Source: CAZHCA01 sp964530825 (GTDB lineage: Bacteria > Bacteroidota > Bacteroidia > Chitinophagales > Saprospiraceae). Taken from it: a stretch of 64,000 nucleotides of DNA. Positions within the stretch are counted from its first letter, which is position 1. Each line of letters opens with the position of its first letter. The translations under genes and the position numbers were made by a program. The stretch is from the NCBI GenBank assembly GCA_964530825.1, contig CAZHCA010000023.1, positions 12,158 through 76,157 of the forward strand, read 5' to 3'. Below the pieces are notes generated by a model. The model was given only the letters and a program-made list of their open reading frames with translations, did not search any database and had not been told where the DNA came from. Shown one piece after another: positions 57,484 to 64,000 of the stretch.

Positions 57484-58632
57484 TTAAAAAGCCTCGTTCA
57501 CCCCGAAGTAGATGCCCGAGCCACCTTCTTGATTGAATCCAACGTCCAGCCGGATCAAGGTAGGTTGGTTGCGACTTAATTGGAAGCGCAGTCCGCCCCC
57601 GAAACTAGTTCGGATTACTTGAAAATAGTTATTGGGCAAAGGAGCCACTTCCCCTAGCGATACGAACCCAGCGGCAATCCACCGGGGCTTGAAGCGCCAG
57701 CGATATTCTGATTGTAGAATGAACATATGGTCGTCAATGTAACGCCCTCGGAAGTAGCCACGCATTTTTTCGCCCCCGCCCAGCCAGGCTTTTTCCTGGA
57801 AAGGCACATCGCCATAGTTCGCTTCCGAGTACAACTGTACTGCAAGAATACTAGCATCGGTTAAAGGAAAGTAATGGCGAAAATCCAATGTAAACTTATT
57901 AAAGCTGTGGGTGGCCCCGAAAGCCCGGCTGGCAAAGGCGCCGCTGAATTGTACAAGGTTACCGCGTGTGGGTGCTTCTTGTACGTCGCGATCGTCGAGG
58001 TTAATTATGGCGCCGAGTCCGATGAGCCGGGCACCCTCCGAACCCTCCACGGATTCCGAAGCCAAGATGCCTTCTTCTGCGATTTCCAGCAATTCGTGAT
58101 CTTTAAACCAAAACCGGAGCCCAAAATTAAAAGCGGGCGGCAGCCGCTGTAACAGGGAAGCCTCAATGCTAATCGTGCGCATATTGTACTGCTCTTCATC
58201 TTCCTCCGGTGTGCGGTTTCCGATTCCCCAGAATAGGTTGGGAAAAACCTTGTATTGAAAAGGCGCCAGCAATTCCAAGTCGCCGTCCAAGAGATAGAGT
58301 TGCGGTTTAATATCTATAAAAAACTGATTTTGAGTAGTATAAATCGCACTAGCAAAGATATTGGTCTTGCGCTTGTTGTACACATTTTGAGCGGAGGGGA
58401 AAAACAGTTGAGCGCCGGCGCCAAACCCAAATTGTGTTTCGGGGGTGTAAAACAATAGCGGCAAGCCCACTAACTGAATTCGGTCAGGTCGGCCCATCGT
58501 ATCCGACTGCACGACCGGGTCTCCCCCTTCCTGAGCGCTACTCCGAGGAAGGAAGGTCGCCAATAGCAGCAGGGCCATCACTGCGGGGCGGGCCCTTTTC
58601 ACCCAATAATGTCGGATGTAGCAAGTGCTCAT
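57484..58632 (-). CDS. BamA/TamA-family outer-membrane barrel protein
   Basis: 382 residues with a signal peptide (hydrophobic run before SSAQ), then an outer-membrane beta-barrel. The family signature is in GGGEKMRGYFRGRYID, the conserved RGY loop of the Omp85/D15 superfamily. POTRA domains are absent, so it is a short barrel-only member. Its first four bases overlap the stop of the upstream gene (ATGA), so it is co-translated with the barrel protein at 58629. Confidence 0.82.
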   Translation of the reverse strand: MSTCYIRHYWVKRARPAVMALLLLATFLPRSSAQEGGDPVVQSDTMGRPDRIQLVGLPLLFYTPETQFGFGAGAQLFFPSAQNVYNKRKTNIFASAIYTTQNQFFIDIKPQLYLLDGDLELLAPFQYKVFPNLFWGIGNRTPEEDEEQYNMRTISIEASLLQRLPPAFNFGLRFWFKDHELLEIAEEGILASESVEGSEGARLIGLGAIINLDDRDVQEAPTRGNLVQFSGAFASRAFGATHSFNKFTLDFRHYFPLTDASILAVQLYSEANYGDVPFQEKAWLGGGEKMRGYFRGRYIDDHMFILQSEYRWRFKPRWIAAGFVSLGEVAPLPNNYFQVIRTSFGGGLRFQLSRNQPTLIRLDVGFNQEGGSGIYFGVNEAF

Positions 58633-59291
58633 TTTCTAATCAATACATTAAATCCGAAAGTGAAAGTAATTTGCGTACGCGAAAACCCCCGTTCTGAGGA
58701 AGTGCTTTCTATGCGATCATCGAGGCGCCCGTCGAGAAAAAATTGGTTATAATGCAGCCCAACATCAAAGACCATGAGGTCCAATACTGTATAGGCAAAG
58801 CCCAGCCCCAGACCAAAGCCGACGCCGTCGGCCTCCAAAATTTGATTGATAATGGGCTGGTTGTTGGCAGCGAGTTCGCTTTGCTCGAGATAGCGCGTAT
58901 AAAAAAAGGATAGCTCGGGGTACAAGCTCGCAGCATCGGCGTCCAAATAGTAGCGAGCCCAGGGACCAACTGTAAACGTTTCTTGGTTCCGGTTAAATTG
59001 ATCTCGTGAATTGCTTCTCAAAGTATTCACCGACACCCCGACCGGCAACCGGTCAAGCACGAAATAGCCCGCCCGAAAATTAATTTGATGGCTATTGTTA
59101 AAATTGATGGTATCCGTTTGGCCAAAGCCCTGGTTTGTATTCGAAGCGCTGATGGCGCCATTCAGGCCGACCAACCAGCGCCCGAGGCGATAGGGATTTA
59201 CTGGCCTGGCTTCCATGCTATCGGCCGGCTGGGCAACAACCATCCCCCAGCCGAGGAGGGCGAGGAATAAAGAGCAGGCGATTTTTTTCAT
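58629..59291 (-). CDS. Outer-membrane beta-barrel protein (OmpA/OprF-N-like)
   Basis: 220 residues from ATG 59291; a longer frame to 59309 adds six unlikely residues. Signal peptide MKKIACSLFLALLGWGMVVAQ, then alternating amphipathic strands (GLNGAISASNT, VGVSVNTLRSN, FTVGPWARYYLD, FGLGLGFAY) as in eight-stranded barrels. Function unknown. Upstream partner of the BamA-like gene. Confidence 0.75.
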   Translation of the reverse strand: MKKIACSLFLALLGWGMVVAQPADSMEARPVNPYRLGRWLVGLNGAISASNTNQGFGQTDTINFNNSHQINFRAGYFVLDRLPVGVSVNTLRSNSRDQFNRNQETFTVGPWARYYLDADAASLYPELSFFYTRYLEQSELAANNQPIINQILEADGVGFGLGLGFAYTVLDLMVFDVGLHYNQFFLDGRLDDRIESTSSERGFSRTQITFTFGFNVLIRK

Positions 59292-59518
59292 AATTTGCGT
59301 AAGGTACAAAAGCCCCTTCTACTGATCGACGGTAGTGCTCCGTTCGATGCGGATAGGCTGTAAATGGATGAATCGCTCAAAGCTAGGAAAATAAAAGGAA
59401 GGCCATCTCTCAAAGATTATCTCCAATTTTATTAATTTATAGTGTATTCTAAATTTCCGAATCAGGGAGGCAACTTAGCAAGACCTTCCCAGTTGCTCAA
59501 GGATATTACATTACGCAA

Positions 59519-59641
59519 ATGGCCGTCATCGGAGCTACCGGCGGAACAGGGCGCGAGGTCGTCCGTAAGGCACTCGAACATGGATATGTTGTATGGGCCT
59601 TTTCGCCCCATTACTTAAAATTCAAATTTCAAGTGTATTAA
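59519..59641 (+). pseudogene. N-terminal fragment of an NAD(P)-binding (NmrA-like) protein
   Basis: From ATG 59519: MAVIGATGGTGREVVRKALEHG, the dinucleotide loop of atypical SDR/NmrA-like proteins, followed after VVWAFS by non-homologous sequence and a stop at 59639-59641. Only about 30 codons of the original gene remain. Confidence 0.75.
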
Positions 59642-59664
59642 TTTATGGTTTAAAGCTGCTGTCT

Positions 59665-60345
59665 ATGCTACGTTTATATGTGGTTATCACCGGTTTACTA
59701 TTTATTTCCTTGCTATCTGGATGCAAGTGTGATGAAATACTTATCGATGAAAGGGACACGACACCTCCTGAAATCGGCGAATTGAACTTTCTTGTCAATG
59801 GTGATGAACAGCCGGTGGTGACCCTTCCCGGAGAACGGTTCGAACCTTTTCGTTTTGTTGTTTTGGTTGAGAAAAACCCGATTACTGTAAAAGATCAGTT
59901 GGACTATTTTTTTAAAGTCAGCGATGAGGAGTCCGGAATCAAACAATACTCCGTGGGTATTGACTACAATTACCAGTGTGGCGATACATGTACGGCTGAC
60001 GGTGGTGATGCGCCGTTGGGTTATGATGCTATCTTTGCCACCGACCCAACACCGGGTTATGCTATGGAATGTATGAACCATACCCAATCTTGGCCTATGG
60101 AAAGCTTTCTCAGCCGCTGCGATACTGCAGACCTCGCCTACCATGGTACTGGCGAACTACCATGCGCTGCTTATTTTTGTCCTCTATCGACCAGTCGTTC
60201 CACTATCCGGCATGAGGGACGGGACTATGTACCTACCATTAGCTTACAGATACAAGCCATTAACGGAGTAACCATGGAGTATAATGCAGCGTATACTATT
60301 GCGTTTCCTAATGATTGTGTTCTTGCAAGGCGGGAAAGCGAATAA
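59665..60345 (+). CDS. Hypothetical lipoprotein, cysteine-rich
   Basis: 226 residues from ATG 59665; signal and lipobox LLFISLLSGCKCDE. The mature part holds about ten cysteines (for example NYQCGDTC, AMECMNHTQ, CAAYFC), suggesting disulfides outside the cell. Family not recognised. The acidic CKCDEILIDE start could act as a surface-export signal. Confidence 0.7.
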   Translation: MLRLYVVITGLLFISLLSGCKCDEILIDERDTTPPEIGELNFLVNGDEQPVVTLPGERFEPFRFVVLVEKNPITVKDQLDYFFKVSDEESGIKQYSVGIDYNYQCGDTCTADGGDAPLGYDAIFATDPTPGYAMECMNHTQSWPMESFLSRCDTADLAYHGTGELPCAAYFCPLSTSRSTIRHEGRDYVPTISLQIQAINGVTMEYNAAYTIAFPNDCVLARRESE

Positions 60346-60711
60346 TTAGTACAGCTAAGGTTGGTGTTGCCAAAGCGTTTGCCCTGATCGCTCTGTCCCT
60401 AGTTAAATAACTTACTGTCGTTACAGAAGGAGCGTTCTAACTATTGACCTTCCCTGAAAAAAAGGACAATACCAATAGCGAATGGAAAAGATAAATCCTG
60501 CACTACCTTCTTTTTACCAGAAACCAGGAACGCTATAGCAAAGAAAGAAATAGCTTTAAAATATAAGGTATTTATTGAAGCGGTGCAACAGCTGTTAGCG
60601 CTTAAGCGCTGTTAGGGCTATAGCGCTAACAGCCCTATAGCGCTGTTAGCTTTTTCACGCCTACTTTCGTACTTTAACCATTACGTACTAAAACTTTACA
60701 AAACATTTGAC
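60346..60711. other. Intergenic region with palindromic repeat cluster
   Basis: About 365 bp without a gene. Holds the palindrome cluster (60588-60651) and AT-rich DNA (60535-60590 and 60660-60710) that probably includes the promoter of the following gene. Confidence 0.5.
60588..60651. repeat. Palindromic repeat cluster, copy 2
   Basis: Contains the perfect 14-bp palindrome AGCGCTTAAGCGCT (60597-60610), then GTTAGGGCTATAGCGCTAAC and AGCCCTATAGCGCTGTTAGC. Several alternative hairpins are possible. Shares its motif with 52233-52255. Confidence 0.7.
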
Positions 60712-61488
60712 ATGCACCGATTATCGTTATTTTGCATCATCTTTTTTCCCCTGCTACTAACCTGGGATGGACTTCAAGCTACACCGACAACCATCATTGT
60801 GCGGGCCAAGGCTAGAGACGCCAAATTCATCGGCACCTCCATCGGGGGCGCCTACGTTAAAATCGAAGATACCCGAACCGGCTCTATTTTGGCAGAGGGA
60901 GTCACCGAAGGCTCGACCGGCAACACCAGCCTGATCATGAAGACCCCCCACGAAAGATACATGGCTATCGCCGATGAACAGACGGCTAAATTCCAGGCCA
61001 CGATCGACATCGACCGACCGGTATTTGTGCGTATTTCAGCGGTAGCTCCTGTTAACAGTCGCCACGCAAGCGTGCAAGCCACTACCGAATTATGTTTGGT
61101 GCCTGGTAAAAATATTGTGGGCGACGGCGTCATTCTCGAAATACCGGGTTTCGTAGTGGAGGTTTTAGCGCCGCGCACCCACCAGTACCTTCGCCTCTCG
61201 CAACTCCAGGACCAAAAACTAACCATACAGTCTAACATCGTGATGATGTGTGGCTGTACCATCTCCGATGGTGGCCTTTGGGACTCGAACGACATCGAAG
61301 TTAAAGCCATCGTGGAGCATGAAGGGGAGCAAATCTCGACTGTCCCGCTTGAGATTGTATCGCCTAATTTTTTCGAAGCGCAGTTACCGGTCGAGCAAAA
61401 AGGCAAGTACCAAGTCACCGTTTATGCCTATCAGCCCCAGAGCGGCAATACCGGTGTTGATTATGTACATTTCATCATAGTGGATTGA
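60712..61488 (+). CDS. Hypothetical secreted protein
   Basis: 258 residues with a signal peptide (hydrophobic residues about 4-18, then LQATPTT). The body looks like beta-sandwich domains (IVRAKARDAKFIG..., ILEIPGFVVEVLAP, YQVTVYAYQPQS). A distinctive MMCGCTISDGGLWDSNDIEV segment carries a vicinal CGC that may bind metal. Not recognised as a named family. Confidence 0.65.
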   Translation: MHRLSLFCIIFFPLLLTWDGLQATPTTIIVRAKARDAKFIGTSIGGAYVKIEDTRTGSILAEGVTEGSTGNTSLIMKTPHERYMAIADEQTAKFQATIDIDRPVFVRISAVAPVNSRHASVQATTELCLVPGKNIVGDGVILEIPGFVVEVLAPRTHQYLRLSQLQDQKLTIQSNIVMMCGCTISDGGLWDSNDIEVKAIVEHEGEQISTVPLEIVSPNFFEAQLPVEQKGKYQVTVYAYQPQSGNTGVDYVHFIIVD

Positions 61489-61523
61489 GACGGCAAAATG
61501 CATCTTTAAAGCAAACCCATTTC

Positions 61524-62612
61524 ATGCGGTCCGCTCCCAACCCTGCATTTCTGAGCCTACTTTTATGCCTTGCGGCAGGTATACTCTTCACCCATTGCCG
61601 GCGTGCCCCTTCGCTCTCCCATCGCGCTTTCTTGGCTACCCACCCCTACGCAGTGGGGCAAATGCACTTCGAGTGGCACGACACCACGCGCAACCGCCCC
61701 TTGCGGATAGAGTTGTGGTACCCAACCCACGATACCATGGGCACTAATCTGGTGGATGATTACCCGTTTGTTTTACCCGCTACCTCTTTCAATGCACCGC
61801 TGTTGCCGGGCAAATTCCCTCTGGTCCTCTTATCGCACGGCACTGGCGGGAATCGCATCAGCCAGATGTGGCTAGCTACCGAGTTGGCCGGCCACGGCAA
61901 TTTGGTAGCCGCCGTAGACCATTATGGCAACACCCTTGATAATAAGATCCCGGAGCATTTTGTCAAAATCTGGCATCGTCCTTTAGACCTGAGCTTCGTA
62001 CTGGATCAGATGCTACAACACGACGACATCGGGTCCCATATCGATCCGGACCGCCTTGGAGCAGCCGGTTTTTCCCTTGGCGGTTTCACCACCCTCGCAC
62101 TCGCAGGGGGCCGGATCGATTACCAGGAACTGCGGGCTTTCGCCGGTACCGAGGGCGGAAAACAAGAGTTTGTCGTGCCTGAACTGGGTGATCTACGTCC
62201 GATGATTCAGTCGGATAGCATCCAGCGCCTATCGCAGCGCTATAGAGATGTCCAAGATGATCGCTTCCGCGCTTTCGTAGCTATGGCACCATCCGTAGGT
62301 CAGGGATATCGTAATCCAGACCAGTTTGCGAACGTCGCAAACCCAGTGCTTATCATCGGAGCCGCTGCGGATACCCGTACACCGGTAGCCACCAATGCCT
62401 ACCATTACCACCAGCTCATCGAAGGCTCGCAATATCTGGAGCTTGGCGGGGATGCCGGACATTATATTTTCATGAATCGTGCTCAGACCGGCCTGCGCCG
62501 CCGTGCCAAACAGGTCTTTCAGGATGCACCAGGCATCGACCGGGCGCAGGTACATAGGGAAGTGGCAGATACCATCCGTGCGTTTTTGAAAAAAAGCTGG
62601 CATACCCAGTGA
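61524..62612 (+). CDS. Alpha/beta hydrolase lipoprotein (dienelactone hydrolase-like)
   Basis: 362 residues from ATG 61524; the frame extends to 61485 but the later ATG gives a clean lipoprotein signal (SLLLCLAAGILFTHC). Nucleophile elbow GFSLGG with Ser184, LLSHGTGGNRIS as oxyanion region, IIGAAADTRTP for the acid and GDAGHYIF for the His. Fits the predicted dienelactone hydrolase group (COG4188-like). Overlapping promoter region with the preceding secreted protein, 35 bp apart. Confidence 0.8.
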   Translation: MRSAPNPAFLSLLLCLAAGILFTHCRRAPSLSHRAFLATHPYAVGQMHFEWHDTTRNRPLRIELWYPTHDTMGTNLVDDYPFVLPATSFNAPLLPGKFPLVLLSHGTGGNRISQMWLATELAGHGNLVAAVDHYGNTLDNKIPEHFVKIWHRPLDLSFVLDQMLQHDDIGSHIDPDRLGAAGFSLGGFTTLALAGGRIDYQELRAFAGTEGGKQEFVVPELGDLRPMIQSDSIQRLSQRYRDVQDDRFRAFVAMAPSVGQGYRNPDQFANVANPVLIIGAAADTRTPVATNAYHYHQLIEGSQYLELGGDAGHYIFMNRAQTGLRRRAKQVFQDAPGIDRAQVHREVADTIRAFLKKSWHTQ

Positions 62613-62902
62613 GCTAAAAAATACTGGGTCAAACAGAGACCTGAGCCGACCATAACCACTCGGTACAGAAGCAACAAGCACCTGGGAATTTTCCAATGGA
62701 GCCCTGGCATTGTAAGTTTGATCAGAAATCGGTAGATTATTATTAACCAGTTTTTATTAAAGGATCACTGAAGTCGAACAATTAGGTATACCTATCTATG
62801 GACATCGTTTACGAAGTAGAGCTGCAAAAGAATCAAGAAACCATCGAAGTATTTTTTATTAGGTCGGTACCATTGTCTACCAGGAAAAAGAAAAGAAAGC
62901 GA

Positions 62903-63328
62903 ATGAAGAAAAATAAAAGCCTCCATTCCACTAACTACTTCAATACCTTTATTGAAGTGGCAGAAGATTGCCCGGTCGATATCGGTACCGTTCCGCCCAT
63001 GCGAAGCGACAAGCTGACCGTCGCCGGTTACCAATATGAAATACTGCGGAATGCACCGTATCAGTATACCTCCGACGATGTCTTTTTCCGTGTATTTGCA
63101 ATGCGAAACGACCTGTCGGAGCCGGAATGGCCGGAAGCCCGGGCCGAATTTTTCTCCAAAGGCCAGCCGTGTTTTCGGGCCAGTCCTCTTACCAAACGGT
63201 TCGGCTGGGGGGTGCACTGCGATGAAGCAGGTAAGTTAGCCCTCTACGGCATGGAAACACTAGCCTATGCAGAAATGCTGCAACGACAAGACCTAAAAGT
63301 GGTGCGGGCGATGCGCGCCAAACGATAA
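62903..63328 (+). CDS. DUF6157 family protein
   Basis: 141 residues from ATG 62903. The frame opens to 62798, but the family homology begins at LHSTNYFNTFIEVAEDCPV, and a purine-rich stretch (AAAGAAAAGAAAGCG) immediately precedes 62903. Further family features: YQYTSDDVFFRVFA and RASPLTKRFGWGVHCD. Function unknown. Confidence 0.8.
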   Translation: MKKNKSLHSTNYFNTFIEVAEDCPVDIGTVPPMRSDKLTVAGYQYEILRNAPYQYTSDDVFFRVFAMRNDLSEPEWPEARAEFFSKGQPCFRASPLTKRFGWGVHCDEAGKLALYGMETLAYAEMLQRQDLKVVRAMRAKR

Positions 63329-63387
63329 GGTGGTACTAGATAAAGGATATAAGGTGTATCAAGGTAGACTATATTGGGTATTTCTTC

Positions 63388-63948
63388 TTAAAAATACTGC
63401 CCAAATCCAATCACCAGTCCCTGCTCTCCGACCTGGTACAGATCAAAACCATAATCTACCCGGAACACGGCATTAAAGGCTTTTTTGTAGATAACCCGAA
63501 ATCCGGGCCCTACGAAGTGCCGAATGTAATCTGGGTTAACAAAATCGTCGAAACGGCCGCCGGCATTGCGCCAGGCGCCCGCGTCGGAGAAGATTACCCC
63601 TTGAGTTGCAAACAGGTCATTCTGCCAGATGGTATAGCGATACTCGACGTTGAGCACCAGGGTGCCAGTACCGCGGTCGATGCGGTTGCCGGCACCACGA
63701 ATATTAAAGCGGCTATCGAGTACGAAAGGAGCAAAGGGCGTGTTCAGGTTGGTCGACAGGCCCATCCGTAGCCGCATGGCTAGGTTGCCGCGCCGCCCTA
63801 CTCGGCGGTAGTAGTGCAGGTCGTTGATCGCCATGTTGAACCAACTGCCATCGTCAGTATTGTAGACAGTCTCCAGCCAGGTGAGGTTAAGCAGACCTTC
63901 GAGGCGTACGCCGTGGTAATCAATGCGGTCGAAACGGTGGTTTAGTTT
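63388..63948 (-). CDS. BamA/TamA-like outer-membrane barrel protein, C-terminal part (interrupted)
   Basis: Minus-strand C-terminus of an outer-membrane barrel: strands such as MRLRMGLSTNLNTPF, the LDSRFNIRGAGNRIDRGTG loop (RG-type family loop), VLNVEYRYTIW, and a C-terminal VIGFGQYF ending in Phe, the signal recognised by the BAM machinery. The frame is open upstream from the ATG at 63834 to about 63948 (RIDYHGVRLEGLLNLTWLE), then meets a TGA at 63958-63960 at the start of sequence that looks like a mobile-element end. Confidence 0.75.
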   Translation of the reverse strand, partial: KLNHRFDRIDYHGVRLEGLLNLTWLETVYNTDDGSWFNMAINDLHYYRRVGRRGNLAMRLRMGLSTNLNTPFAPFVLDSRFNIRGAGNRIDRGTGTLVLNVEYRYTIWQNDLFATQGVIFSDAGAWRNAGGRFDDFVNPDYIRHFVGPGFRVIYKKAFNAVFRVDYGFDLYQVGEQGLVIGFGQYF

Positions 63949-64000
63949 AGGGCTTCCTCAAAAAGTCGCACCCATTAGTGCTATTTTTCTGTGATCGGTC
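63949..64000. mobile_element. Possible end of an insertion sequence (right window edge)
   Basis: The barrel gene's frame ends abruptly at AGGGCTTCCTCAAAAAGTCGC (from about 63949). A GC-rich terminus followed by CAAAAAGTC resembles terminal inverted repeats of IS elements. No transposase is visible within the window, so this is tentative. Confidence 0.4.

Noticed and set aside
62798..62902. Longer start for the DUF6157 gene
   Set aside because: The extra 35 residues do not belong to the family and are lysine/arginine-rich next to a purine-rich tract that fits a ribosome-binding region.

Overview
The window looks like a chromosomal segment of a Bacteroidota bacterium, most likely a marine Saprospiria/Lewinella-type organism. 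The evidence is a V/A-type ATPase operon ending A-B-D-I-K, many lipoproteins with Bacteroidota-style signals, DUF2911, DUF4386, DUF6157 and FISUMP-type proteins, weak or absent Shine-Dalgarno sites, and at least one TAnnTTTG-type -7 element. The lineage is inferred from gene content only. Coding is dense, and no rRNA, tRNA or CRISPR array was recognised. Both ends cut through genes.

Layout. 1-5.9 kb: ATPase subunits A (partial), B, D, I and K; the c-ring subunit carries Na+-binding residues. 5.9-17.8 kb: a flavoprotein, a DUF2911 protein, a Cys/Met PLP enzyme, an exported ADP-ribosylglycohydrolase, an esterase, TspO, an MscS channel beside a TetR regulator (both preceded by the same 21-bp palindrome), a poly-Asp lipoprotein, a saccharopine-dehydrogenase-like enzyme and a nuclease-A-inhibitor-like protein. 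17.8-21.3 kb: a gene graveyard (protease-FISUMP gene, an unknown gene and an SDR, all interrupted). 21.6-25.8 kb: a helix-hairpin-helix protein, a flavodoxin-like protein, small membrane proteins and a GNAT. 26.1-29.3 kb: a tight three-gene operon of a SABATH-type carboxyl methyltransferase, a short amino-acid dehydrogenase and a sarcosine-oxidase-like flavoenzyme.

30.6-41.8 kb is the energy core: a very large pyruvate:ferredoxin oxidoreductase, then rnfC-D-G-E-A, a 66-residue membrane/Cys protein, a ferredoxin-NADP reductase-like enzyme and rnfB. The inferred logic is that pyruvate (or NADPH via the reductase) reduces ferredoxin, Rnf uses it to pump Na+, and the Na+-type ATPase uses or builds the same gradient.

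42-47 kb holds an HxlR regulator, a Na/Pi cotransporter and several broken genes (a second copy of the helix-hairpin-helix gene, a CaCA exchanger, a TlpA-like protein, a SnoaL-like lipoprotein). 47.9-64 kb holds katG, a thioesterase, a CPBP protease, a CopB-type copper ATPase followed by a metal-binding hydrolase lipoprotein, an SDR, paired outer-membrane proteins, secreted proteins and hydrolases, and at the right edge a BamA-like gene that loses its frame at what looks like an insertion-sequence end. Several genes carry single-base lesions (TAG, TGA and TAA stops plus frameshifts), so the accessory regions are either decaying or affected by base-calling errors.
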